From: DASVHS01 sp035468985
GTDB lineage: Bacteria; Acidobacteriota; Thermoanaerobaculia; Gp7-AA8
Reading direction: 5' to 3'
NCBI GenBank assembly: GCA_035468985.1
Contig: DATISF010000043.1
Coordinates: forward strand, 79,649 to 143,648
Length of the DNA: 64,000 nucleotides
This document shows, piece after piece, positions 1-8,084 of the stretch (positions within the stretch are counted from its first letter, which is position 1; each line of letters begins with the position of its first letter). Position numbers and translations under genes: made by a program. Below the pieces are notes generated by a model, which had not been told where the DNA came from, did no database searches, and saw only the letters and a program-made list of their open reading frames with translations.

Positions 1-476
1 AGCAGCAATCCCGGCCTCGTGGAGTCTCCATCAGGAATCAGCGACTGCACGTAGAAGCCGCCCTTGTAGCCGGTAACCTTCGCCACCATGCCATCGACGT
101 CCAGCGTGCCGAGCTGCTTGCCCTCCGTGAGCGAGAGCGCGATGAGACGGGCCTTCTGCGATGAGTTGTGCATCAACCCGCCCGGCTGCGCGGAACCGAT
201 CATGACGGTCGTGTCATTCAGCGCGATCGAGGTCATCCCCCACTGCAGGCGGTAGGTCCACTTGTCGGTGCCGTTCGGATTGATCGCGGCGAGATCCACG
301 CCGCCACCCGTGACGTTTCGCGTCACGAACACCGTTCCGTCGCTCGCGACGGGCAGCTCCATCGCGTCGCCCATCAGCATTCCGAACGGATTGAAGCCGC
401 CGCCCATCATCTGTGCGGATGCCGACGAGGCAACGAGGGTCAGAAGAAGAACGAGAGGCAGAGATCGACGGGTCAC
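1..476 (-). CDS. Exported propeller-like protein, C-terminus beyond window
   Basis: The reading frame starts with GTG at 476, overlaps the stop of the preceding minus-strand gene by 4 bases (GTGA) and runs off the left edge without a stop. The first ~20 residues form a clear signal peptide (two Arg, a Leu/Val-rich core, then ASSASA). After it come blade-like segments (DGTVFVTRN, NGTDKWTYRL) that resemble PQQ/WD-type propeller strands, so a periplasmic beta-propeller is the best guess. It is translationally coupled to the Met/His-rich protein and faces the copper efflux operon, so a metal-related periplasmic role is possible but only inferred from context. At least 158 residues are present; the catalytic or binding part, if any, is not visible. 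Confidence 0.7.
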   Translation of the reverse strand, partial: MTRRSLPLVLLLTLVASSASAQMMGGGFNPFGMLMGDAMELPVASDGTVFVTRNVTGGGVDLAAINPNGTDKWTYRLQWGMTSIALNDTTVMIGSAQPGGLMHNSSQKARLIALSLTEGKQLGTLDVDGMVAKVTGYKGGFYVQSLIPDGDSTRPGLL

Positions 477-886
477 TGTTTCTTCTCCTTCATCTCCTTC
501 ATCTCCTTCATCATCGGGCAGTTCTCCATCGACGACGCCATGCTGTGCATCATCCCCTCGGCCATGTGGTGCTGCATGTGCTCCATCATCGCCGGCATCA
601 TGGTCGTCATCTGATCGCGCATCTGGCCGCGCTGCGCGACCAGCTCGGTGATCACGGCGGCCATGCGATCGACTTTCGCCGAGCCTTTGGCCTTATTCAT
701 CTGCGCGACCAGTTCGTCCAGGCGGGCATCCATCGCCTTCATCGACTTGGTCATGTCGGCCTGCTGCTGCATCATGGCCTGACAGTTCATCTCCTCCGCA
801 TGGCCGGGCGCCATCGGATGCTCCTGAGCCATGGCCGAAGCGGCAACGAGCAGGGCCGTTGTCACAAGTATGTTCAGAATTCGCAT
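473..886 (-). CDS. Met/His-rich exported protein, putative periplasmic metal binder
   Basis: This 137-residue protein starts at ATG 886, which follows a good GGAGG site; a longer frame exists but its extra residues look like leader DNA. It has a signal peptide (MRILNILVTTALLVAASAMA) and a mature part unusually rich in Met and His (HPMAPGH, CQAMMQQQ, MTTMMPAMMEHMQHHMAEG, CPMMKEMKEMKEKK). Such spaced Met and His residues suit Cu(I)/Cu(II) or Ag(I) binding, as in CusF/CopC-like or Met-rich periplasmic chaperones, though no named domain is recognised. The predicted secondary structure is mostly helical. It is divergent from the CusCBA operon across a 125-base gap, which supports a role in copper buffering by inference. 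Confidence 0.75.
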   Translation of the reverse strand: MRILNILVTTALLVAASAMAQEHPMAPGHAEEMNCQAMMQQQADMTKSMKAMDARLDELVAQMNKAKGSAKVDRMAAVITELVAQRGQMRDQMTTMMPAMMEHMQHHMAEGMMHSMASSMENCPMMKEMKEMKEKKQ

Positions 887-1011
887 GATCGGATCCTCCG
901 CTTGGAACTTGTCGTCCAACCGGTCGTATACGAGATGTGTCGGCTGTCATGATCGGGTGTGTCGTTTCGTACTCCGGAATGCATGACTCCGCCCGACAGT
1001 TAGGGAGAACG

Positions 1012-1386
1012 ATGCGGTCCCTCAGCAGAGCCGGTTTAGCGATCCTGATGGCATTCGCGTTCCTCGCGCTTGCCGCGGCTCCGCTCTGCGCCGCGCTCCT
1101 GACCTGCTCGATGCCGTGCTGCCATCACACGCAGCAGGCGGGCATCAAAGGCGTTCCGGTCTGTCCCCTGTCGAACAGCTGCAACACATCCGTCAGCTCG
1201 GATGACGAACAGGCCCCGACGACTGTCGCCAAATCGCAGCGTGTGAATACGCGCTCCGACGGGACTGCGGCCGTGCGAGTTGCCATCGATGCCAGGCATC
1301 CCGAGCGCCGTTCAACAGAACGTCAATCCTCCGATCCTGCCTCCGTCCCGCCGCTTCACCTCCTCAACTCCGTCTTCCGCATCTGA
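1012..1386 (+). CDS. Small Cys-rich membrane/exported protein upstream of cusC
   Basis: The 124-residue frame is taken from ATG 1012, preceded by AGGGAGAAC. It opens with a hydrophobic helix (AGLAILMAFAFLALAAAP) followed by a cysteine/histidine cluster (LCAALLTCSMPCCHH), which looks like a metal-binding patch just outside the membrane, and then a Ser/Thr/Arg-rich, probably unstructured tail. I recognise no family. Position immediately before cusC, in the same direction and with a 48-base gap, suggests membership of the metal efflux transcription unit. The tail has no distinctive features, so a shorter product cannot be excluded. Confidence 0.55.
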   Translation: MRSLSRAGLAILMAFAFLALAAAPLCAALLTCSMPCCHHTQQAGIKGVPVCPLSNSCNTSVSSDDEQAPTTVAKSQRVNTRSDGTAAVRVAIDARHPERRSTERQSSDPASVPPLHLLNSVFRI

Positions 1387-1434
1387 TCCGCGGTCTCCCC
1401 TTCTCTTTTTCCGATCGCAGGAGGAGACCGTGCT

Positions 1435-2799
1435 GTGCGATTCCATTTCGTTGCTGCAGTTCTGATTTTCACCGCCGCGCTCGCACGCGCCGAGTCGGCT
1501 CCGCGCCTCACCCCGCCGGATCCGATTGCTGACCGGCTCGTAGCCGAGGCGCTGGAGAAGACGCCGGAGATCGCGGCCGCACGCGCGACAACCGAGGCGG
1601 CCAAAGGGCGCGTCGAGCCGGCGAGCGCTCCGCCCGATCCGACCTTTTCGTTCACCTATCAGAACGAAGGCCGCGCGTTTTCCCTCGGCGACCAGCAAGG
1701 CAGCTTCCTCGGCCTGATGGCGACGCAACCGATCCTCTGGCCCGGGAAGCTGTCGCTGGCCGGACAGGCGGCGGGCAGCACCGCCCGGCAGGTGGAGATC
1801 GAGACCACCGGGCGCGTCGCCCGAACGATTGAAGCGCGCGTACGCAGCTCCTGGTACGACTTCGTCCTCGCCCATGCCACCGAGCATCTCCTCGACCATC
1901 ACACGGAAACCGCAAGGCAGATCGAAGAGACCGTGCGTCAGCGCTATGCCGCCGGCCTCACCATTCAGCAGGACGTTCTGCGGGCCGATGTGGAGCTGGC
2001 CAAGCTCGAGGAGGCCCGGATCGCGCAGCATGCGGCGATCGTTTCCGCGGCAGCGGGAATCAACCGCTTGACCGGCCGGGCCCAGGACGCGCCGCTCGAT
2101 CCGCACGCTGATCTGCCGCCGGTCGACGCAATCCCCGCCGCGGCCGAGGTCATCTCTGTCGTCAACGGCCGCAGTCCGGAGCTCGCTGCCGCGCAGCAGG
2201 CCATCGAAACCGGCCGCATCGGTACGGAGATCGCGCGCAAAAACTTCTATCCCGATTTCAGCGTCAGCGCCGGATCGATGTACCGCAACGGATTCGAAAT
2301 GGGTCCGATGTGGCAGGTCGGTGTCGGGATCTCGCTCCCGGTTTGGACGGATCGCCGGCAGCAGAACCAGCTAACCGCGGCACGCGCGGACGTGGCGGCC
2401 CGGAATGCGGAACGTGATGTGGTCGCGCAGCAGCTCGAGCTCCGTACGCGCGAGCGGCTGGCGCAGCTCGAAGCCGCGCAGCGCATCGTGACCCTGTACA
2501 GCGAGAAGGTCATCCCGCTCGACGAGCTGTCGTTCGAATCCGCGCGCGCGAGCTACACCGCGGGCAAGGTTCCGTTCATCACCGTGCTCGAGGCGCTTGA
2601 CTCGCTCTACGGAGATCGAACGATCCTCCTGCAGCGCACGGCCGAAGCGGCGAAGTGGCGCGTGGCCATCGATGAAGCCAGTCTCGAGCCGACGCCGCTG
2701 ACCGGCGCGACATCGATGCCGTCGTCCGCCCGGCCGACGGCCACACAGACAACCCCAGTTCCGTCCGCGGGTACGACCGCGATGACGTCGATGAGGTGA
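1435..2799 (+). CDS. cusC: TolC-family outer membrane efflux channel (CusC-like)
   Basis: A 454-residue outer-membrane factor that would form the exit duct of the CusCBA heavy-metal RND pump. The GTG start at 1435 follows a strong AGGAGGA site. A signal peptide (VAAVLIFTAALARAESA) is followed by two OEP repeats with long amphipathic helices (for example around residues 120-220 and 330-420), the internal duplication typical of TolC proteins. The last ~35 residues are a Pro/Ser/Thr-rich tail. Length matches the family. It overlaps or nearly abuts cusB, indicating co-transcription. Substrate (copper/silver) is inferred from the CusA partner and neighbouring copper genes, not from this protein itself. 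Confidence 0.9.
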   Translation: MRFHFVAAVLIFTAALARAESAPRLTPPDPIADRLVAEALEKTPEIAAARATTEAAKGRVEPASAPPDPTFSFTYQNEGRAFSLGDQQGSFLGLMATQPILWPGKLSLAGQAAGSTARQVEIETTGRVARTIEARVRSSWYDFVLAHATEHLLDHHTETARQIEETVRQRYAAGLTIQQDVLRADVELAKLEEARIAQHAAIVSAAAGINRLTGRAQDAPLDPHADLPPVDAIPAAAEVISVVNGRSPELAAAQQAIETGRIGTEIARKNFYPDFSVSAGSMYRNGFEMGPMWQVGVGISLPVWTDRRQQNQLTAARADVAARNAERDVVAQQLELRTRERLAQLEAAQRIVTLYSEKVIPLDELSFESARASYTAGKVPFITVLEALDSLYGDRTILLQRTAEAAKWRVAIDEASLEPTPLTGATSMPSSARPTATQTTPVPSAGTTAMTSMR

Positions 2800-2804
2800 C
2801 ACCC

Positions 2805-4040
2805 ATGAAATCGATACTTCCCTGGATCCTGACAGCCATTCTGGCGATCACGCTCGTCGCCGTCGTCGTGCATCGGAGCGCCGCCGAACCCGGCGTCGCC
2901 GCCAACGCCAGCGAGAGGAAAGTCCTCTACTGGGTCGACCCGATGCATCCGACGTACAAGTCGGACAAGCCCGGCAAAGCACCGGATTGCGGGATGGATC
3001 TCGTCCCGGTCTACGCCGATGGTGGAGGACAGTCGACCTCGACGGTCCAGGGTTACGCGAACGTCTCCCTTCCTCCCGCGCGCCAGCAGATGATCGGCGT
3101 GCAGACCGCGCTCGCCGAGCGGCGGACCATCGGCCGCTCCGTGCGGGCGGTTGGCCGCGTGGGGGTCGACGAGACCCGCCTGTACAAGATCACCACCAAA
3201 TTCGAGGGCTACATCGAGAAGCTCCATGTGAACTTCACGGGGCAGCCCGTGCACCGCGGCGAGGCCCTGTTCACGATCTACAGCCCCGAGCTGCTGGCCA
3301 CGCAACAGGAGTATCTGCTCGCGCTGCGGGCGGTGAAACAATCGCCGGAGCTTCTCGAAGCCTCGCGCCAGCGGCTGAAGTTGTGGGACATCAGCGACAG
3401 TGAGATCCGCACGCTCGAGCGCGAAGGCGTGGCGCGGAAGTCGCTGACCATCAGCTCTCCCGCCAGCGGTGTGGTGACCGTGAAGAACGCCGTCGAGGGC
3501 GCGCGCGTCACTCCCGGCGATGTGCTGTTCGAGATCGCCGACCTCGAGCGTGTCTGGGTCGTCGCCGACGTCTACGAGGCGGAGTTCGGCTCTCTCCGCC
3601 TCGGCGGTCCTGCGGAGATCACGCTTTCATTCGCACCCGGACGCGTCTTCAAGGGAAGCCTGTCGTTCATCGCCCCGACGGTCGATCCGATGACCAAGAC
3701 CGTGAAGGTGCGCGTCGATGTCGACAACCGCGACGGCGCGCTCAAACCCGAGATGTTTGCGGATGTGACGCTGTCCGAGCCGAAGCGCGAGGTCGTCGCC
3801 GTTCCGCAGTCCGCGGTCCTGAACACGGGCACGCGATCGATCGTGTTCGTGGTCAGCGCCGAGGGCTCGTTCCAGCCACGCGAAGTGGCCGTGGGCGCGA
3901 ACGACGGCCAGTTCGTGGAGATCCGCAGCGGCATCGAGCCGGGTGAAAAGGTCGCCACGCAGGCGAACTTCCTGATCGATTCCGAGTCGCGGCTCAAGGC
4001 TGCCCTGCAACAGATGAGTGGAGGCGCGCACGGGCACTGA
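2805..4040 (+). CDS. cusB: Periplasmic adaptor of heavy-metal RND efflux pump (CusB-like)
   Basis: A membrane-fusion protein of 411 residues that links the CusA pump to the outer-membrane channel. ATG 2805 is preferred; GTG 2796 in the same frame overlaps the cusC stop. An N-terminal membrane anchor (ILTAILAITLVAVVV) is followed by a heavy-metal-binding domain at about residues 41-70 with the YWVDPMHP...DCGMDLVPVY signature (Met and Cys ligands). Then come the barrel-sandwich hybrid and hairpin (LYKITTKFEGYIEKL, QPVHRGEALFTIYSPEL), the beta-barrel (VWVVADVYEAEFG) and the membrane-proximal domain ending in a GGAHGH tail. The fused HMBD is common in CusB/CzcB proteins and supports metal rather than drug export. 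Confidence 0.93.
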   Translation: MKSILPWILTAILAITLVAVVVHRSAAEPGVAANASERKVLYWVDPMHPTYKSDKPGKAPDCGMDLVPVYADGGGQSTSTVQGYANVSLPPARQQMIGVQTALAERRTIGRSVRAVGRVGVDETRLYKITTKFEGYIEKLHVNFTGQPVHRGEALFTIYSPELLATQQEYLLALRAVKQSPELLEASRQRLKLWDISDSEIRTLEREGVARKSLTISSPASGVVTVKNAVEGARVTPGDVLFEIADLERVWVVADVYEAEFGSLRLGGPAEITLSFAPGRVFKGSLSFIAPTVDPMTKTVKVRVDVDNRDGALKPEMFADVTLSEPKREVVAVPQSAVLNTGTRSIVFVVSAEGSFQPREVAVGANDGQFVEIRSGIEPGEKVATQANFLIDSESRLKAALQQMSGGAHGH

Positions 4041-4060
4041 TCGAAAGGCAGAGGCCAGAA

Positions 4061-4279
4061 GTGATGAACATTTCGGAGTGGACTCGCAAGTTTTTGAAAT
4101 CAGGTACTTCACCGGGTGCGCACTTCCGCGAGACGTTGCGCGCCCGATCGAAAAGCGGGTACGCCGCCAGGATGAACGGCGGCCTCATGGAGCTCGAAGA
4201 AACGCTCGACTGGAAACAAGAAACGAACGAGCTGATCGCAATCTTTGTGTCGCTCATCAGGAAATGGAGGGGCAAATAG
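4061..4279 (+). CDS. Truncated four-helix-bundle (S23-like) protein
   Basis: The 72-residue frame begins at GTG 4061 or ATG 4064. The segment FLKSGTSPGAHFRETLRARS followed by an acidic helix matches the core of four-helix-bundle proteins related to those encoded in 23S rRNA intervening sequences (family pattern LLRSGTSVGANYREACRARS). The usual first helix, about 40 residues, is missing and the conserved WLELL helix is altered to DWKQET, so this is an N-terminally truncated or decaying copy. It sits between cusB and cusA, which is out of place for an efflux operon, and a TTCTGCC-type repeat follows at once. Function, if any, is unknown. Confidence 0.6.
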   Translation: MMNISEWTRKFLKSGTSPGAHFRETLRARSKSGYAARMNGGLMELEETLDWKQETNELIAIFVSLIRKWRGK

Positions 4280-4282
4280 GCA

Positions 4283-4320
4283 AAAAGGCACTTCTGCCTT
4301 CTGCCCTCTGCCTTCTGCCT
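4283..4320 (+). repeat. R5 repeat tract (TTCTGCC units) at the cusA start
   Basis: A run of TTCTGCC/CTCTGCC units. The same type of sequence occurs, as an inverted pair, at 52818-52891 upstream of the kinase gene. Its last CCT runs into TTGATCG, so the TTG start codon of cusA begins inside the tract. Confidence 0.75.
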
Positions 4321-7300
4321 TGATCGAAAAACTCATTAGAGTCTGCGCAACAAACAAGTTCATCACGCTGACGATCGTGGCCGCGCTGGTCTTCATCGGC
4401 CTCTGGTCGATGAACCGCATCGCGCTCGACGCGCTGCCCGATCTGTCGGACACGCAGGTGATCGTCTATTCGAAGTGGGACCGCAGCCCCGACATCATCG
4501 AGGACCAGGTCACCTACCCCATCATCACCTCTCTCCTCGGCGCCCCGAAGGTCAAGGACATCCGCGGCTTCTCCGACTTCGGCTACTCGTACGTCTACGT
4601 CATCTTCGACGAGGGGACCGATCTCTACTGGGCACGCAGCCGCGTGCTCGAGTACCTCTCCAAGGTCCAGTCGCAGTTGCCGGCCGGCGTGAAGACCGAG
4701 CTGGGACCCGACGCCACCGGCGTCGGCTGGGTGTTCCAGTACGCGCTCGTCGACAGGAGCGGCAAGCACTCGCTCGCCGATCTGCGGACGCTGCAGGACT
4801 GGACGATTCGTTACCAGCTCCAGTCCGTGCCGGGCGTCGCCGAAGTCGCGTCCCTCGGCGGATTCGTCCGTCAGTACCAGATCACCGTCGACCCGAATCG
4901 GCTCGCCGCCTACGGCATCCCGCTGATGCAGGTGACGGAGGCGGTTCGCGCGTCGAACAACGAAGTCGGCGGGCGGCTCATCGAATGGAGCGGCGCGGAG
5001 TACATGGTTCGCGCGCGCGGCTACATCAAATCGATCGACGATCTCAATCAGATCGTCGTGAAATCGGACGAGCGCGGCACACCCGTCCGCCTGAAAGATG
5101 TGGCGAGCGTCCAACTCGGCCCCGAGCTGCGACGGGGCATCTCCGATCTCGACGGCGAGGGAGAAGTCGCCTCAGGCATTGTCGTCATGCGTCACGGTGA
5201 GAACGCGCTCGAAGTCATCAAACGCGTCAAGGCCAGACTCGCCGACATCGAGAAATCGCTCCCTGAGGGAGTGACGATCGTGACCACGTATGACCGCTCG
5301 GAGCTGATCGAGCGGTCCATCCACACGCTGAAGCACGAGCTGTTGCTCGAGATGATCATCGTCTCGCTGATCATCCTGATCTTCCTCTGGCACATCCCGA
5401 GCGCGATCATCCCCATCTTCACACTTCCCGCCGCGGTGATCCTGGCGTTCATCCCCATGAAGCTCCTCGGCATCAACGCCAACATCATGTCCCTCGGCGG
5501 CATCGCCGTGGCCATCGGCGCGCTCGTCGATGCCGCGGTGGTCGTCGTCGAGAACGCGCACAAGAAGCTGGAGGTGTGGGAAGCGGAAGGAAAGAAGGGC
5601 GACTACAAGGAAGTGCTCATCGGCGCGATCCAGGAAGTTGGCCGGCCGAGCTTCTTCTCGCTGATGGTCATCGCCATCGCCTTCATGCCCATCTTCGCTC
5701 TCGAGGCGCAGGAGGGGCGGCTGTTCAAGCCTCTGGCGTTCACGAAGAACTTCGCGATGGCCATCGCCGCGGTCCTGGCGGTGACGCTCGATCCGGCGAT
5801 GCGGCTGCTGTTCACGCGGATGAAGCCATTCGTCATCCTGAGGCGCGAAGGCGCCGAAGGATCTCGGCCGACGAGATCCCTCGCTGCGCTCGGGATGACG
5901 TTCGGGCGCGGCGTCGAGAAGATTCTCAACGCCGTTCTCGTCGGAAAGATGTATCCCGAGGAGAAGCATCCGATCTCGAAGGTTCTGTTCAAGCTTTACA
6001 CGCCGCCGGCGAAATTCGTTCTGCGGCATCCGAGGGCAGTGATCGCCGCGGCGCTGCTGGCCGTCCTCTTCACGATTCCGGCGTATCGCAAGCTCGGTCA
6101 CGAGTTCATGCCGCCGCTCAACGAGGGGGCGATCCTCTACATGCCGACGACGCTCCCCGGCATCTCCGTGACCCAGGCGCAGGCGCTGATGCAGCGGCAG
6201 GATCAGCTGCTGCGACAGTTCCCCGAGGTCGAGCGCGTGTTCGGGAAGGCCGGACGCGCCGAGACGTCGACCGATCCCGCTCCGTTCTCGATGATGGAGA
6301 CCACTGTCGTGCTCAAGCCGCAGTCGGAGTGGCGCACGCGGCCGCGGTGGTACTCGAGCTGGATGCCGCGATTCCTGCAGGGGCTCGTCCGTCCGCTGTG
6401 GCCGGACACGATCTCCTGGGACGAGCTGGTCAACGAGATGAACGAGAAGCTCACGCTTCCCGGCCAGACCAACGCCTGGACGATGCCGATCAAGAACCGC
6501 ACCGACATGCTGACCACGGGAATCCGCACGCCGGTCGGCGTGAAGATCTTCGGCTCCGATCTCAAGCAGATCGAAGAGATCGGCAAACATGTCGAGGGAA
6601 TCCTGCAGAGCGTTCCCGGGACGCGCAGCGCCTACGGCGAACGCGTTGCCGGCGGCTACTTCGTCGATTTCGACCTCAACCGCGAGTTGATCGCGCGGTA
6701 CGGCCTCACGGTTCAGCAGGTGCAGGACGTGATCATGACCGCCATCGGCGGCGAGAACGTCTCCACGACGATCGAAGGGCGCGAGCGCTACCCGATCAAC
6801 ATCCGCTACCCGCGCGAGCTGCGCGACGACGTCGACAAGCTCTCACGCACGCTCGTACCGACCATGGGCGGCGCACAGATTCCGCTCGGCCAGCTGGCGT
6901 CGATCAAGCTCGTCGAGGGTCCGTCGATGATCCGCGACGAGAACGGCAAGCTCTCCGGCTACGTGTTCGTCGACGTCGATACGGAGAAGCGCGACATCGG
7001 CGGCTACGTCGAGGACGCCAAGCGTGCCGTCGACGCGCAATTGAAGCTGCCGACCGGCTACCTGCTGCAGTGGAGCGGCCAGTACGAGGCCATGACGCGC
7101 GTCCGCGAGCGGATGAAGGTCGTCCTGCCGCTCACGCTGTTTGTCGTGTTCATGCTCATTTACATGAACACGAAGTCGCTGACGAAGACGTCGATCGTTC
7201 TGCTGGCCGTGCCGTTCAGCGCCATCGGCGCCATCTGGCTCCTCTACGCACTCGGCTACAACATGTCCATCGGAGTCTGGGTCGGCCTCATCGCGCTCCT

Positions 7301-8084
7301 CGGACTCGACGCCGAGACAGGCATCTTCATGTTGCTCTACCTCGATCTCGCGTACGAGCAGCGCAAGCCCCAGAACCGCCAGGAGCTCGACGAGGCCATT
7401 CTGCACGGCGCCGTGCAGCGCGTGCGGCCGAAGGTGATGACCGTCGCCTGCGCGTTCTTCGGCCTCGTGCCGATCATGTGGTCGACCGGAAGCGGCGCCG
7501 ACGTGATGAAGCGCATCGCCGCGCCGATGATCGGCGGGCTGTTCACGTCATTCGTGATGGAGCTGCTGGTGTATCCGGCGATCTATCTCCTCTGGCGCAA
7601 GCGCGCGCTGGAGCCCCGGCTTCAGGCGGGGACCGGGCCGGCCAAAGCCGGCCCTCCATGGATCCGCTGGTCGCCTGCCGTCGTTGGCGTGATCGCCGCG
7701 ATCGCCATCGGGGTCATGGCCCTTCCGCATCGCAAGCAGCAGGCCGATCTTTTCACGCCGTACCAAGGAATTCACGCCGCGCTTTTTCACAACTCGCTGC
7801 CGGCCGCGAAGCAGAACGCGACAAACCTCACGAAGCTGGCGGGCGAACATGCGGAGATCGCTTCGAGCGCCGGGAAGATCGCGCAAGCCTCTGATGTGGC
7901 TTCGGCGCGCGCCGAGTTCGCGGTTCTTTCCGACGCCATGATCGCCTATCGGAAAGACGTTCCGCGGCCGGGCCTGCTCGTCGCCTACTGCCCGATGGTC
8001 AAGCACTACTGGCTGCAGCCCAAAGGTGAAATTCAGAATCCGTACGGCATGGGATCGTGCGGAGAATTCAAGGAGAAACAATGA
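4320..8084 (+). CDS. cusA: CusA/CzcA heavy-metal RND transporter fused to DUF3347
   Basis: This is the inner-membrane proton-driven pump of the CusCBA system. TTG 4320 is chosen because the family N-terminus (MIEKLIRVCATNKF) begins there; residues upstream come from the R5 repeat. The RND core of ~1100 residues shows VAIGALVDAAVVVVENAHKK (proton relay Asp), LYMPTTLPGIS, FSMMETTVVLKP and RTDMLTTGIRTPVGVKIFG, with Met residues where CusA has its metal ladder. Two oddities: an R1 repeat lies in frame at 5831-5900 (VILRREGAEGSR...) in a cytoplasmic loop, and after the usual end (YLLWRKR) an R3 repeat, a 13th membrane helix (VVGVIAAIAIGVMAL) and a DUF3347 domain with AYCPMVKHYWL and NPYGMGSCGEF follow. 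The extra helix would put DUF3347 in the periplasm. The stop overlaps the next gene (ATGA). Confidence 0.95.
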   Translation: MIEKLIRVCATNKFITLTIVAALVFIGLWSMNRIALDALPDLSDTQVIVYSKWDRSPDIIEDQVTYPIITSLLGAPKVKDIRGFSDFGYSYVYVIFDEGTDLYWARSRVLEYLSKVQSQLPAGVKTELGPDATGVGWVFQYALVDRSGKHSLADLRTLQDWTIRYQLQSVPGVAEVASLGGFVRQYQITVDPNRLAAYGIPLMQVTEAVRASNNEVGGRLIEWSGAEYMVRARGYIKSIDDLNQIVVKSDERGTPVRLKDVASVQLGPELRRGISDLDGEGEVASGIVVMRHGENALEVIKRVKARLADIEKSLPEGVTIVTTYDRSELIERSIHTLKHELLLEMIIVSLIILIFLWHIPSAIIPIFTLPAAVILAFIPMKLLGINANIMSLGGIAVAIGALVDAAVVVVENAHKKLEVWEAEGKKGDYKEVLIGAIQEVGRPSFFSLMVIAIAFMPIFALEAQEGRLFKPLAFTKNFAMAIAAVLAVTLDPAMRLLFTRMKPFVILRREGAEGSRPTRSLAALGMTFGRGVEKILNAVLVGKMYPEEKHPISKVLFKLYTPPAKFVLRHPRAVIAAALLAVLFTIPAYRKLGHEFMPPLNEGAILYMPTTLPGISVTQAQALMQRQDQLLRQFPEVERVFGKAGRAETSTDPAPFSMMETTVVLKPQSEWRTRPRWYSSWMPRFLQGLVRPLWPDTISWDELVNEMNEKLTLPGQTNAWTMPIKNRTDMLTTGIRTPVGVKIFGSDLKQIEEIGKHVEGILQSVPGTRSAYGERVAGGYFVDFDLNRELIARYGLTVQQVQDVIMTAIGGENVSTTIEGRERYPINIRYPRELRDDVDKLSRTLVPTMGGAQIPLGQLASIKLVEGPSMIRDENGKLSGYVFVDVDTEKRDIGGYVEDAKRAVDAQLKLPTGYLLQWSGQYEAMTRVRERMKVVLPLTLFVVFMLIYMNTKSLTKTSIVLLAVPFSAIGAIWLLYALGYNMSIGVWVGLIALLGLDAETGIFMLLYLDLAYEQRKPQNRQELDEAILHGAVQRVRPKVMTVACAFFGLVPIMWSTGSGADVMKRIAAPMIGGLFTSFVMELLVYPAIYLLWRKRALEPRLQAGTGPAKAGPPWIRWSPAVVGVIAAIAIGVMALPHRKQQADLFTPYQGIHAALFHNSLPAAKQNATNLTKLAGEHAEIASSAGKIAQASDVASARAEFAVLSDAMIAYRKDVPRPGLLVAYCPMVKHYWLQPKGEIQNPYGMGSCGEFKEKQ
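5831..5900 (+). repeat. R1 palindromic repeat inside cusA
   Basis: GTCATCCTGAGGCGCGAAGG at the left pairs with a GGGATGACG end at the right, around GATCTC/GAGATC. This is the same element found between genes at 16305, 17742, 22164, 22344, 29425 and 60060. Here it is read through in frame as part of CusA. Confidence 0.9.
7610..7659 (+). repeat. R3 double-hairpin repeat inside cusA
   Basis: Starts GGAGCCCCGGCTTCAGGCGG and ends AAGCCGGCCCTCCAT. It matches intergenic copies at 39318-39366 and 42753-42802. It encodes a Pro/Ala/Gly linker exactly between the last canonical helix of CusA and the extra helix plus DUF3347 domain. Confidence 0.85.

Noticed and set aside
5172..6590. Long minus-strand frame opposite cusA
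   Set aside because: Shadow of a well-supported RND pump gene; composition is Arg/Asp/His-rich as in other shadows.
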